Shown here: piece after piece, positions 8,164-17,135 of the stretch | Position numbering within the stretch: the first letter of the stretch is position 1 | Layout of the letters: every line of letters begins with the position of its first letter | Assembly (NCBI GenBank): GCA_002702065.1 | Contig: NZXX01000012.1 | Coordinates: 248,001 to 312,000, forward strand | Direction: 5' to 3' | Length of the DNA stretch: 64,000 nucleotides | DNA from: Anaerolineaceae bacterium | Lineage (GTDB): Bacteria; Chloroflexota; Anaerolineae; Aggregatilineales; Phototrophicaceae | Notes under the pieces: generated by a model | The model's input: the letters and a program-made list of their open reading frames with translations, nothing else | The model's database searches: none | What the model was told of the DNA's origin: nothing | Position numbers and translations under genes: made by a program

Positions 8164-8923
8164 TCCGGACACCGTTGCCAGCACGCTGCGTCAGGCGCTG
8201 GAACAGCTCGGTTATACCCTCTACGATCCGTTTGGCTTGATGCCGGCCCGCAGCTATGGCCGGGTGGTGCGTTTGTTTGTGTCGCCGCCGGTGGATGGCT
8301 GGCTGCGGGTGATTGGTACGCCGGACCCGCGCCTGTTGATGCCCTTGTCCGGCATGACCCCCTGCCTGTACCTGGGTTTGCAGGGCGACGAAGCCATTAT
8401 TGAGGTTTATGCGCGGGGTGGTTTGCGTCAGGCCGATGTCGAACTGCGCAAGTATCTGCGTCCACCCCATAAGCTGCATGATCTGAAGCAGGCACTTTAT
8501 GCGGAATTGTCCGATGATAAAAATGGGAACAGCGGTGTATTCGCCAATCTGCCGGACGATATTCAGGCGTTAGGCGATCAGGTCGATTCGCGGCAGGCGC
8601 AAAAGATGTTCGACCGCCTGAGCCGTAACCTGTTGAAGAAGGCCGGGTCAGACGACCAGACGGCAGACGCGGCACGCGAACTTATGAATCCGCCGGACTG
8701 GAGCAGCGCCGGTGGCCAGCGTATCCGGGCGGTGGTCGCCTGTCTGACGCTGCCGGATAACTGGCGTGAGCCGGATTTTGTGACCTTGCGCGATGCTTAT
8801 CAACTTCATGCCCGCCGCCGTCGCAAGCCGGACGCCCGCCTGTACCCGGGTGACGACGATGTGATGGCGCGTGTGCCCGATGCGCTGGACTATATCCCTG
8901 TTTATGGGGGCCAGGACGATTAA
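8111..8923 (+). CDS. Hypothetical protein
   Basis: About 270 residues from the ATG at 8111, which follows GGAAAG; ATGs at 8087 and 8123 are alternatives. It overlaps the end of the GNAT-like gene by about 50 bases in another frame, which suggests coupled translation. It looks soluble, mixed alpha/beta, with a basic stretch (H-A-R-R-R-R-K) near the C-terminus and an acidic end. No recognised motif. Placed between a GNAT-like gene and a methyltransferase gene, 2 bases from the latter. Confidence 0.65.
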   Translation: MKYAMTTSWDSLYLPYVDPDTVASTLRQALEQLGYTLYDPFGLMPARSYGRVVRLFVSPPVDGWLRVIGTPDPRLLMPLSGMTPCLYLGLQGDEAIIEVYARGGLRQADVELRKYLRPPHKLHDLKQALYAELSDDKNGNSGVFANLPDDIQALGDQVDSRQAQKMFDRLSRNLLKKAGSDDQTADAARELMNPPDWSSAGGQRIRAVVACLTLPDNWREPDFVTLRDAYQLHARRRRKPDARLYPGDDDVMARVPDALDYIPVYGGQDD

Positions 8924-8925
8924 TT

Positions 8926-9492
8926 ATGTCTGACGAAGATCGCAAGCGATGGGACGCGGTGTATCGCCAGTACAACCAGAAGGCATTCCCCGACGCCGAC
9001 CCGTTTCTGCTGGAATATACGCCGCCCGCCGACAAACCCGGCGAGGACCGTGCGCTCGACCTGGCCGGTGGGTTAGGGCAGAATGGCCTGTGGCTGGCAA
9101 CGCAGGGCTATGTGGTCGATGTGATGGATATCAGCCGGATGGCGCTGGTGCGGGGCCGGTCCGAAATGGTGCATCGCAATCTGCGGACCATCAACTTCCT
9201 GCAAAACGACCTGGATGATATTGACCTGAAGCAGAACAAGTACCATATCGTGTGCGTGTTTCGTTACCTCAAACGCGATCTTTTTCCCCAGATTCGCGCC
9301 TGCGTCAAACCCGGCGGGCGCATCCTTTACGAAACGTTTAATACGGAATACAGGCGCATCGTCCCGAATTTCAATCCGGAATTTCTGCTGAATCCGGGTG
9401 AACTGGCCGGGTACTTTGCAGACTGGAAGATTCTGCATCATGCTGAGTCGGGTCACATTTCGCGGCTTGCAGCCATCAAACCCCAGGGCTAG
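8926..9492 (+). CDS. Class I SAM-dependent methyltransferase (TehB-like)
   Basis: 188 residues. Motif I (A-L-D-L-A-G-G-L-G-Q-N) is at about 32-42, the acidic residue at the end of strand 2 in V-M-D-I-S (about 64-68), and the strand 4 region at about 104-112. The length and arrangement fit small-molecule methyltransferases of the TehB/Methyltransf_11 type rather than RNA or DNA enzymes. It starts 2 bases after the previous stop, so it is in the same operon. Substrate not predictable. Confidence 0.8.
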   Translation: MSDEDRKRWDAVYRQYNQKAFPDADPFLLEYTPPADKPGEDRALDLAGGLGQNGLWLATQGYVVDVMDISRMALVRGRSEMVHRNLRTINFLQNDLDDIDLKQNKYHIVCVFRYLKRDLFPQIRACVKPGGRILYETFNTEYRRIVPNFNPEFLLNPGELAGYFADWKILHHAESGHISRLAAIKPQG

Positions 9493-10443
9493 GTGTTGAT
9501 GCGAGCGTGGATCATGCGCGGCCTGCTGGCCTGCCTGCTGTTGTTTGCATCGGAAATCTGGTTGTGGACGGACCCGCCGGGGCGTGCGCCGTTATCGTGG
9601 GTGCTGCTGCTGGTCGGGTATCTGGCGTTGAGTGCGGTGCTGCTCGACTTCGCGGCACGCTATCGCATTCGGGATGGCTATGCGTTGCTGGCGCTGGCGG
9701 GCATTTTCGGCTTGCTCAATGGGCTGCTGCTGAACCCGGAAACCGCGCTGGCGGATGTGCCGCGCACCTGGGCGACACGGGTGTTGGGGGCTTACACGCT
9801 GCTGGGTCTGGCGGCGCTGCTGTTGCTGCTGGCGCTGCGACGACATGGCAGCGCCCGATGGCTGTGGCTGTTCAGTGCATTAAGCGGGCTGCTGTGGGGC
9901 GTATGGGTGCAGGGGCTGCCATCATTCACAACGATTGCGGTGGCCGTGCCTTCGCTCCCGATGTTGCTGACGACCGGCGGAACCGTGCTGCTGATTGCAG
10001 TGGGGTCGACCTGGCTGGCGGGCAGATTTCCGGCTGCGCCGCGGAACCTACGTTTGAACCTGCTCGAATGGCTGATTGTGGTGGCCGGGCTTGCCAGCCA
10101 ATGGGTCATACATCGCACGCAGATTGATCTGATTTCACTGGCTGTGCTGTCCGGCCTGCTGGTTTATTGCTGGCTGCTGCTGTGGTTCGAAAAGCGCGAT
10201 CAGACGGCCTTGCTCGATACGGTGATGCCGCTGCAACCGGTGGCGGCCCTGCGGCTGCTGGTGGTTGTGGTCATTTTACTGGCGGCTGGCGGCGTGGGTT
10301 ACAGCCTGCCGCTGGTCGATGTTGGCCTGCCGGGTTTGATCGTCGGTTTGTTTGCGGCGTTTGGGCTGGTATGGCTGCCGACGGTATCGCTGGTGCTGGG
10401 TGTTCGGTCGTACCGCAGCCTGGGCCGTCGCCAGCGCCTGTAA
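9493..10443 (+). CDS. Polytopic membrane protein of unknown function
   Basis: 316 residues, very Leu-rich, with about nine or ten hydrophobic spans from residue 7 to 305 and short charged loops. It starts at the base after the methyltransferase stop (GTG at 9493; ATG at 9499 is an alternative), so it is in the same operon. It ends in a basic tail (R-S-Y-R-S-L-G-R-R-Q-R). No transporter signature recognised. Confidence 0.75.
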   Translation: MLMRAWIMRGLLACLLLFASEIWLWTDPPGRAPLSWVLLLVGYLALSAVLLDFAARYRIRDGYALLALAGIFGLLNGLLLNPETALADVPRTWATRVLGAYTLLGLAALLLLLALRRHGSARWLWLFSALSGLLWGVWVQGLPSFTTIAVAVPSLPMLLTTGGTVLLIAVGSTWLAGRFPAAPRNLRLNLLEWLIVVAGLASQWVIHRTQIDLISLAVLSGLLVYCWLLLWFEKRDQTALLDTVMPLQPVAALRLLVVVVILLAAGGVGYSLPLVDVGLPGLIVGLFAAFGLVWLPTVSLVLGVRSYRSLGRRQRL

Positions 10444-10534
10444 GCCCCGGCAGCACACGGCGGCTATTGCCCCAACGCCCTGTCCGGCGTTATGCTTACC
10501 CCTATTCAGAACCGACCGTAAAGGAATGGAAAAT

Positions 10535-12196
10535 ATGCTGAGGCGACAAGTCTTTTGGCTGATATTGCTGCTGGTGCTGATGCCTGCGGGCGTGATGGCC
10601 CAGGGTGCGCCAGAACAGATTGACGAAGCCCTGAATCAATTAAGCGCTGTGGTGAACCAAAACCTGACGCTCAATGACCTTGAGAACTGGCGGTGGGCGC
10701 AGGACCTCTACCCGGATCTCAGCCTGGGATGTCCGCAGCCGGATACCGCCTATGCGCAGATTGGCACACAGGGATTCCGCTTTTTGCTGACGTATGAAAG
10801 TGTGGTGTACGACATTCGTGTGTCGGCAGATCGTGAGATCGCCTTTATTTGCAGCCGCACCGGTGACGGCGAACAGGCCGGGGCCACATCGACACCGGTT
10901 GACGACGATGCCATTGATACATCTGTTGCCTGCCCGGACCCTGAACCCGGTGTCATCTACCTGCCGCAGCGGCTGACCAGTGAAATTCAGGCCCGCGTGG
11001 TTGATGGCCCGCCGCTGATTCAGCGCAGCGAACCGAGCGATAACGGTGCCGTCACCGGGGAGGTCCCGGCGCAGGCGATTGTCAACATTGTCACAGGCCC
11101 GGTGTGCGCCGATGGGCAGATCTGGTGGCAGGTGGATTATGATGGGCGTGCCGGCTGGACCGTCGAGGGGCGTGATGGCAATTACTGGCTGGATACCGTT
11201 CCGGCGCTGGCGCTGCCGGCGAATCTGGCGGCGTTCACGGTCGAAAACGCCGGTCGTGTGGCGGAACTGTCACGCGTGGAAGCTAATATTGTCCCGGCGC
11301 TGGCGGCTTCACCGGCTGGCGATAGGGTGGCCGTACTGGGCGGGCCGGGGACCAGCGGAGTCTGGCTCTATGATCTGGCCGCGCTGGATGCGATGCCGCG
11401 TTTGCTGCGGGGCACGGTGCTGTTGACCGATGTGGCGTTTGGGCCGCAGGGTCAATCGCTGCTGCTGGGCGATGCCACCGGCGGAATCCGCGTGTGGTCA
11501 ACCGCGCAGGATACCACCCTGCTGGAACGCTGGTTCGATCAGGGGCACGAAATGGTGACGACGGCGGTCGCCTTTGGCCCGGATGCACGTACCGTCGCAT
11601 CAGCCGGTGATGTGGCGGTTACCGGTGTCGAGATCGACACGAACAACGCGATCCTGCTTTGGGATGTCGAAGATGTGGCGCAGAAATTCGCCCTTGGGGG
11701 CCACACCGCGACCGTAAACGCAATGACCTTCAGCCCGGATGGCAGCCTGTTGGTATCAGCCAGTGATGACCAGACCGTGCGGTTGTGGAACCCGGTGGAA
11801 GGCTCATCGGTAGCGGTGCTGGAAGGGCACGAAGCGCCCGTGCTGGCGGTCGCTTTCAGCCCGGATGGTACGCAGTTGGCTTCGGCTAGCAGCGACGGCG
11901 CCATATTACTGTGGGATGTCGATACACAGGCAGTCGCAGCGACGGTCCAGGCCAGTGGTCCGGCGGTTGCGGCGCTGGCGTTCAGCCCGGATGGCACGCT
12001 GCTGGCGTCAGCAGGTGGTGATGACGCGATGGCTGACTATACAGTAAGCCTGTGGGATGTCGCGGCTGGCGAGGTGATCGCAGTGCTGGACGGACATACG
12101 GACAATGTTGGCAGCCTGGCTTTTAATGCTGATGGCTCAGTGCTGGTCTCTGCTGGCGCGGATAAGGCTGTGCGTTTCTGGGGCGCAGCCAGCTAA
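10535..12196 (+). CDS. Secreted WD40-repeat protein with SH3-like domain
   Basis: 553 residues from the ATG at 10535, which follows GGAATGGA; ATG 10526 is possible. A signal peptide (about 1-23, ending A-x-A) is followed by a Cys-containing N-terminal region and an SH3b-like segment (about 160-225, with W-W-Q-V-D-Y and G-R-A-G-W). About seven WD40 blades follow (about 245-553), with repeats of the type H-x-x-x-V-x-x-L-A-F-S-P-D-G ending in L-W-D. It is an extracytoplasmic beta-propeller, probably a scaffold or ligand-binding protein. A strong terminator follows. Confidence 0.88.
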   Translation: MLRRQVFWLILLLVLMPAGVMAQGAPEQIDEALNQLSAVVNQNLTLNDLENWRWAQDLYPDLSLGCPQPDTAYAQIGTQGFRFLLTYESVVYDIRVSADREIAFICSRTGDGEQAGATSTPVDDDAIDTSVACPDPEPGVIYLPQRLTSEIQARVVDGPPLIQRSEPSDNGAVTGEVPAQAIVNIVTGPVCADGQIWWQVDYDGRAGWTVEGRDGNYWLDTVPALALPANLAAFTVENAGRVAELSRVEANIVPALAASPAGDRVAVLGGPGTSGVWLYDLAALDAMPRLLRGTVLLTDVAFGPQGQSLLLGDATGGIRVWSTAQDTTLLERWFDQGHEMVTTAVAFGPDARTVASAGDVAVTGVEIDTNNAILLWDVEDVAQKFALGGHTATVNAMTFSPDGSLLVSASDDQTVRLWNPVEGSSVAVLEGHEAPVLAVAFSPDGTQLASASSDGAILLWDVDTQAVAATVQASGPAVAALAFSPDGTLLASAGGDDAMADYTVSLWDVAAGEVIAVLDGHTDNVGSLAFNADGSVLVSAGADKAVRFWGAAS

Positions 12197-12226
12197 CAGC
12201 GGTAAGTGACGTAGACGGACATTCTG

Positions 12227-12256
12227 ATGGGGCACCGGGCGTGCCCCATTTTGTTT
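12227..12256. terminator. Bidirectional intrinsic terminator
   Basis: ATGGGGCAC (12227-12235) and GTGCCCCAT (12241-12249) form a perfect 9-bp stem with a 5-base loop, followed by TTTTGTTT. It lies between the convergent WD40 and transglutaminase genes. The minus strand reading has a weaker T-run. Confidence 0.85.
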
Positions 12257-12268
12257 ACAGATTCCGGT

Positions 12269-13228
12269 TTATTGCTGCTGCTGTTGTTGTTGCTGCTGCT
12301 GGTCCTGCGGAACCACATCGCCAGCATAGGTGGATTGCTCGACCATGGGCATGTCTGCATCGTCAAACGGCAGATCATCGGCAATCTTGACCTGTACGCC
12401 AACTTGCAGTTCGCTTTCTGCTTCGCCGCGAAAGATGCCATGTGTCGGTGGCGCATCGGCATAATCGCGCCCGATGGCAACGCGGATATGCCGATCCCCG
12501 ACGATCAGGTTGTTGGTGGGGTCGAACCCAACCCAGCCCAGCTCAGGCAGCCATGCCTCGACCCAGGCGTGCGTCGCATCATCGGCAGACCGGTCATTGT
12601 CTTCCTGCCCGGTGTACAGGTAGCCGCTGATGTAGCGACAGGGAATGCCGAGATTGCGCACCAGGGTGATCATGATGTGGGCAAAGTCCTGGCACACCCC
12701 TTTGCGGCTTGCCAGCGCGTGATCGATAGGGGAATCGACCTGCGTATAATTCGGGACATAATCAAACGCGTTATAAATGGCGGTATTCAACTGGCACAGG
12801 ACGACCATCGGGTCGTCGCGCCGCTGAACGTTCAGTTCCTGTTTGAGCTGCTCAACCATCGCTGTTGTTTGGATAAACTGGCTGGGCATCAGCATATCCC
12901 AGAAGTCGCCTGTTTCAACCTCCCGGTCCAACCATGCCCATCCGTCGTCGCCGAGTGAAGCCGGAACGGTGGGTGGGGGCAGTACCTCGACATAACTTTC
13001 CGCTGTGATGATCAGGCGCGAGTGGGCACGCGGAATATCAAAGTAGCAGACTCGATTCCCCAGAAAATCGACATACTCAAAAATATGAGCACTGGGGTTG
13101 GTTATTAAAGCAAAACCCTGCACACGCTGGTTGTCCTCGTTTTTGGGGCGTTTGCGCACCTCCATAACACTTTCGTGGATGGGAGCGCTGTAATCAAAGC
13201 GCGTCATATGGCGAATTGAGTAGATCAT
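12269..13228 (-). CDS. Transglutaminase-like cysteine protease-fold protein with poly-Gln tail
   Basis: 319 residues. An N-terminal beta domain of the bacterial transglutaminase N type (about 1-80, opening I-Y-S-I-R-H-M-T-R-F-D-Y) is followed by the catalytic core: Cys in K-G-V-C-Q-D-F-A-H (about 173), His in D-A-T-H-A-W-V-E (about 220) and Asp in F-D-P-T-N-N (about 235). The protein ends in D plus ten Gln, encoded by mixed CAG and CAA codons. In this gene neighbourhood (alpha-E and circularly permuted ATP-grasp), such proteins are predicted to hydrolyse or form isopeptide bonds on a peptide tag made by the amidoligase. Third gene of the leftward operon. Confidence 0.9.
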   Translation of the reverse strand: MIYSIRHMTRFDYSAPIHESVMEVRKRPKNEDNQRVQGFALITNPSAHIFEYVDFLGNRVCYFDIPRAHSRLIITAESYVEVLPPPTVPASLGDDGWAWLDREVETGDFWDMLMPSQFIQTTAMVEQLKQELNVQRRDDPMVVLCQLNTAIYNAFDYVPNYTQVDSPIDHALASRKGVCQDFAHIMITLVRNLGIPCRYISGYLYTGQEDNDRSADDATHAWVEAWLPELGWVGFDPTNNLIVGDRHIRVAIGRDYADAPPTHGIFRGEAESELQVGVQVKIADDLPFDDADMPMVEQSTYAGDVVPQDQQQQQQQQQQ

Positions 13229-13258
13229 TCAGGTTTTTGCTCGCTTGCCGTTTCTCGG

Positions 13259-14230
13259 CTAGGACACCAGAGCTGTTTCGAACGGATAAACAATATAGGT
13301 GTCATGAATGGCGTTGTGGATCTGGGCACACTGGAGCTTAACATCAGCCAGATAACCGCGCAAGCTACCTTCTGAGATTTCGTCAATGGATGTGTAGCCG
13401 AGCATGGCCTGCAAGCGCCCGGCCAGCCGGTTCACCCGGATTCCCTTGCGCTTTTCGGTGGTTTCGGCGATGGCGGTCAGGGCTTCTTCGAGCTGGCGGA
13501 TGGCGAAGCAAACAGCGTGGGGGAATTGACTGTTCAGCAGCAGGAACTCGAGCAGGTGGCGGGGTTCGACATCGGCGCTGTAAATCTTGACATAGGCCTC
13601 GAACGCAGTACAGCTCTTCAACAGGCCGACCCAATCGAGGTAACGCTCAACCGCTTCATCCGGGTCTGGTTGCACCAAAATGGCGTTATGAACATCGAGC
13701 AAATGGGCGGTCGCATTGGCCCGTTCGATGTAACGCCCCGCCTGGATAAAGTCCCAGCCTTCGCCGTGATTCATGGTTGAATCCGTGACACCCTGAAATA
13801 GCAGCAGGCCATCGTAAATGGCCCGCAGAAACGTGAACGCTTCGTCCCGGCAGACCGCATCGACATCGGCGGCTCGCATCTGGAAATACAGCGAATTAAG
13901 GCGCTCCCACATTTCCGAACTGATCAGCTCGCGCACATGCCGGGCATTTTCGCGGGCGGTGCTGATACAGCTCATGATCGAGTTGGTGTTTTCGGCCTCG
14001 AACGTGACCAGCTTAATGACTCCATAGTCGTCCAGGTCCTGGTCTGCGGGCGGTGTTATGGACAGGCTGCTCAGCAACTGCCCCCAGCGGTGTTCTGGCC
14101 GGGTGGATTTCTGATCAAGCGTCATGGTCAGGTTGACGCTGAGCAGACGCATGGTGTGTTCGGCTCGTTCGAGGTAACGGCTCATCCAGTACAGATGGTC
14201 GGCAACGCGCGAAAGCATCGCTTCAGTCAT
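13259..14230 (-). CDS. Alpha-E domain protein (DUF403)
   Basis: 323 residues, wholly helical. The opening motif L-S-R-V-A-D-H-L-Y-W-M-S-R-Y-L-E-R-A-E is diagnostic of the alpha-E family. The family has no proven activity but always travels with a circularly permuted ATP-grasp ligase and a transglutaminase or protease, as here. Its ATG lies 8 bases inside the end of the ATP-grasp gene, so translation is probably coupled. Length is normal for the family. Confidence 0.93.
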   Translation of the reverse strand: MTEAMLSRVADHLYWMSRYLERAEHTMRLLSVNLTMTLDQKSTRPEHRWGQLLSSLSITPPADQDLDDYGVIKLVTFEAENTNSIMSCISTARENARHVRELISSEMWERLNSLYFQMRAADVDAVCRDEAFTFLRAIYDGLLLFQGVTDSTMNHGEGWDFIQAGRYIERANATAHLLDVHNAILVQPDPDEAVERYLDWVGLLKSCTAFEAYVKIYSADVEPRHLLEFLLLNSQFPHAVCFAIRQLEEALTAIAETTEKRKGIRVNRLAGRLQAMLGYTSIDEISEGSLRGYLADVKLQCAQIHNAIHDTYIVYPFETALVS

Positions 14231-15686
14231 AGAGCACCCACGTATCCTTGCTGCCGCCGCCCTGTGATGAGTTGACCACCAGTGAACCTCGTTTCAGGGC
14301 GACGCGAGTGAGGCCACCGGGGACAATGCGCACACGGTCGCCGCCGTAGAGGATATACGGGCGCAGGTCGACATGGCGTGCTTCCAGTTGATTCTCGATG
14401 AAACAGGGTGCACGCGACAGGGAGATGGTCGGCTGGGCGATAAAATTGCGCGGGTAGGCCTGGATACGATCGCGAAAGAGCTGTCGTTCTTCGGGGGTGC
14501 TGTGCGGGCCGATGAGCATACTATAGCCGCCGGATTCGCCAACAGCTTTGATCACCAGCTTTTGCAGGTTCGCCAGCACAAAGCCGCGCTGCTTTTCGTC
14601 GTCCAGCAGGTAGGTTTCGACGTTATCCAGAATTGGCTCTTCATTCAGATAATAGCGAATGATTTTTGGCACATAAGCATAGATGGCTTTATCATCTGCC
14701 ACACCGGTGCCGATGGCATTTGCCAGCGCCACGCTGCCCGACCGGTAGGCATTAAACAGCCCGTTGACCCCCAGCACCGAATCGGTGCGGAACGCCATCG
14801 GGTCCAGGAAGTCATCATCCACGCGGCGGTAAATCACATCGACACGCTGCAAACCGGCGGTGGTACGCATATAGACGACGTTATCATGCACCAGCAGGTC
14901 GCGCCCTTCCACCAGCTTGATACCCATATGGCGCGCCAGAAATGCGTGTTCGAAGTAGGCTGAGTTATAGACGCCGGGTGTCAGCAGGACAATGGTCGGG
15001 TTGGTGACGTGCGCCGGGGCCATCGCCTGCAAGGTCGACAGCAGGGCCTGCCCATAATTTTCGACCGGGCGCACGCCATAACCGGCGAACAGGCGCGGAA
15101 AGATTTGTTTCATGACTTGGCGATTGGCCAGCATATAGCTGACGCCGCTGGGCACACGCAGGTTATCTTCCAGCACGACGAAGCGACCATCCGGCGTTCG
15201 GATCAGGTCCGTACCGACGACCGAGACATAAATATCGCGCGGGACCCGCACTTTGCGCATTTCGCGCCGGTAATGCTTGCACGAATAAACCAGCGCGCGC
15301 GGCACCACCTTGTCGTTGAGGATATTCCCATCGTGGTAAATATCTTTTAAGAACAGGTTGAGCGCGGTAATGCGCTGGGACAGGCCGCGTTCAATCGTCG
15401 CCCATTCCTGCCCGGTGATGATGCGCGGTAACAGGTCGTATGGGAAGATGCGCTCGGTACCCTGCTGGTCCCCATAAACGGTAAACGTGATGCCCTGGTT
15501 CAAAAATGAAAGGTCGGCGGCGCGCTGGCGCTGCTGCAATTCTTCGGGGGCCAGTGCGATCATGCGCTCCAGCAGCGCCCTGTACGGCGGGCGCGGGTCG
15601 TGCTCTCGGGCGAACATCTCATCATAGACATTGCCCAGCTCGTAACGATCGAAACGTGCTCTGGTGGTGGAATCTAATACAGTCAT
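14223..15686 (-). CDS. Circularly permuted type 2 ATP-grasp amidoligase
   Basis: 487 residues from the ATG at 15686; an in-frame upstream ATG at 15728 would lie in the promoter. The permuted order typical of the DUF404/DUF407 family is seen: an N-terminal segment with Y-D-E-M-F and a F-L-N-Q-G-I-T-F motif, a central R-D-I-Y-V-S-V-V-G-T-D-L with E-D-N-L-R-V-P-S-G-V-S-Y, and a C-terminal L-V-I-K-A-V-G-E-S-G-G-Y-S-M-L-I-G-P phosphate-binding segment. Predicted to form amide bonds at the expense of ATP. First gene of the operon with alpha-E and transglutaminase. Confidence 0.93.
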   Translation of the reverse strand: MTVLDSTTRARFDRYELGNVYDEMFAREHDPRPPYRALLERMIALAPEELQQRQRAADLSFLNQGITFTVYGDQQGTERIFPYDLLPRIITGQEWATIERGLSQRITALNLFLKDIYHDGNILNDKVVPRALVYSCKHYRREMRKVRVPRDIYVSVVGTDLIRTPDGRFVVLEDNLRVPSGVSYMLANRQVMKQIFPRLFAGYGVRPVENYGQALLSTLQAMAPAHVTNPTIVLLTPGVYNSAYFEHAFLARHMGIKLVEGRDLLVHDNVVYMRTTAGLQRVDVIYRRVDDDFLDPMAFRTDSVLGVNGLFNAYRSGSVALANAIGTGVADDKAIYAYVPKIIRYYLNEEPILDNVETYLLDDEKQRGFVLANLQKLVIKAVGESGGYSMLIGPHSTPEERQLFRDRIQAYPRNFIAQPTISLSRAPCFIENQLEARHVDLRPYILYGGDRVRIVPGGLTRVALKRGSLVVNSSQGGGSKDTWVLYD

Positions 15687-15718
15687 ATATTTTCGAAACC
15701 TGTACTTGATGGCACACA

Positions 15719-15727
15719 ATTGTAACA
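15719..15727 (-). promoter_or_regulatory. Extended -10 promoter TGTTACAAT for the amidoligase operon
   Basis: On the minus strand TGT-TACAAT lies 32 bases ahead of the ATP-grasp ATG (15686). The predicted start leaves a leader of about 25 bases. Confidence 0.55.
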
Positions 15728-15822
15728 AATGCCAGTTTGTCGTTCAAATAGATAGAATCGCCAAAAAGAAGCCGCTATTTTCCCTAAACTCTTACCGAAT
15801 TGATGTCGATTGCTTTGTGCAA

Positions 15823-15831
15823 TGTTATAAT
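15823..15831 (+). promoter_or_regulatory. Extended -10 promoter TGTTATAAT for the TPR gene
   Basis: A perfect TATAAT with upstream TGT, 32 bases ahead of the TPR gene ATG. A TTGATG at 15800-15805 is a poor -35 candidate because the spacer would be 20 bases. Confidence 0.65.
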
Positions 15832-15863
15832 AAATTAACCGTTGCACACATCACAACCAGATT

Positions 15864-17072
15864 ATGCGCATTAATCGAAGTTCGTCCCGGCTGTCTTTTC
15901 GCAAGCGCCGCCGTTGGGGTTGCGTTTCACCAACTTTATTACTGGGGGTTATCCTCGGTGGGTTGATGGCGCTTTCCTGGAACTGGATCGGCCAGTGGTT
16001 CCAGTCTGGTGCGCCGCCAGCACTGGCCCCGGCCAGTTTGCAGGCTGCCGAGGCTGCTTTCAACCGGGGTGATCTGAGCCGGGTTGTGGGGATGGCGCAG
16101 CAAATTCTGGAGTCTCAGCCGAATAACACGGCGGCGCTGGTGCTGCTGGCCCGGGCGCTGGTGTATCGCAGTTTTTCAGACTTCCACTTCGAAGAAGACC
16201 GCCAGACCGCGCTAAGGCTGGTCAGCGAAGCGGCGGCCAACCAACCCACCGACAATGACTTGCAGGCCGTGTATGCCTTTGTGCTTCAATCCATCGGTGA
16301 CCCGGTGAATGCTGTCGAAACGGCCCGTCGTGTGCTGGAACGCGACCCCGGTCATTCGCTGGCCCGTATGGCGCTGGCGATGGGGTTCAGCGGAGTCGGC
16401 AGCCATGATATTGCCCTGCGCGAGAGCTTGCAGGCGGTCAGCAGTTCCGGCTGGCGGATGGATACGCACCGGGCGCTGGCGATCAGTTACAGCGGAGTGG
16501 GCGATTATCGCAATGCCATCCAGAGCGTCGAACGAGCCATCAAGCTGAACGACCGAATGATCCCCCTGTATTTCGAGCGAGCGCTCTATGCCCGGCAGAT
16601 CGGCGATGCCGACGCCGCCAGCGTGGCTTATTTTCGGGTGCTGGCTATCGACCCGGATAACGTCAAAGCCCGCTTTCGGCTGTGCGAGCTTTCCAGCGTC
16701 ATGCGTGAACGGGAAGCCGCGATTAATTACTGCCAGCAGGTGACGGAACGCGCCCCGGCGTTTGCCGACGGCTGGTATCAACTGGGCCGGGAATATTTTT
16801 TGCAGGGCAATTTTGAACTGGCGCAGCAAAATTTTAACCGCTGTTCGACCCTACAGGTTGAACAGGGCGTCGAGATCGAAGACCGCCGTTTCGAGTGCTG
16901 GTACCTTCAGGGCCAGGCGGCGGAAATTGTGGGTGATTGTCCCAGTTTGCTGACCACGTACAACGAATATCGGGCAATGGCGAATATCTCCGGCCTGACT
17001 CAGACCTGGGTTTATCCGCCCGAAGGCCCGCCCTCCTGTGTCGCTCCATCCATCCAGACCAACAGTGGCTGA
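15864..17072 (+). CDS. Membrane-anchored TPR protein
   Basis: 402 residues. A very basic N-terminus (R-K-R-R-R) is followed by one membrane span (about 22-45) and then an extracytoplasmic TPR solenoid of about eight repeats (about 60-370), with the usual W/Y-x-x-L/I and A-x-x-x-Y-x-x-A patterns. Three or more Cys near the C-terminus might form a disulfide. It probably serves as a protein-interaction scaffold in the envelope. Next in line is the toast-rack cassette, 63 bases away. Confidence 0.85.
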   Translation: MRINRSSSRLSFRKRRRWGCVSPTLLLGVILGGLMALSWNWIGQWFQSGAPPALAPASLQAAEAAFNRGDLSRVVGMAQQILESQPNNTAALVLLARALVYRSFSDFHFEEDRQTALRLVSEAAANQPTDNDLQAVYAFVLQSIGDPVNAVETARRVLERDPGHSLARMALAMGFSGVGSHDIALRESLQAVSSSGWRMDTHRALAISYSGVGDYRNAIQSVERAIKLNDRMIPLYFERALYARQIGDADAASVAYFRVLAIDPDNVKARFRLCELSSVMREREAAINYCQQVTERAPAFADGWYQLGREYFLQGNFELAQQNFNRCSTLQVEQGVEIEDRRFECWYLQGQAAEIVGDCPSLLTTYNEYRAMANISGLTQTWVYPPEGPPSCVAPSIQTNSG

Positions 17073-17135
17073 CGGGTTCCGGCAGAATCCGCAACCTGGG
17101 GTCCCTGCCTTCCGTATATAAAGCAGGAAGATGTT

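Noticed and set aside
15864..16063. Antisense frame near the TPR gene start
   Set aside because: It lies over the basic N-terminus and span of the TPR protein and has no ribosome site.
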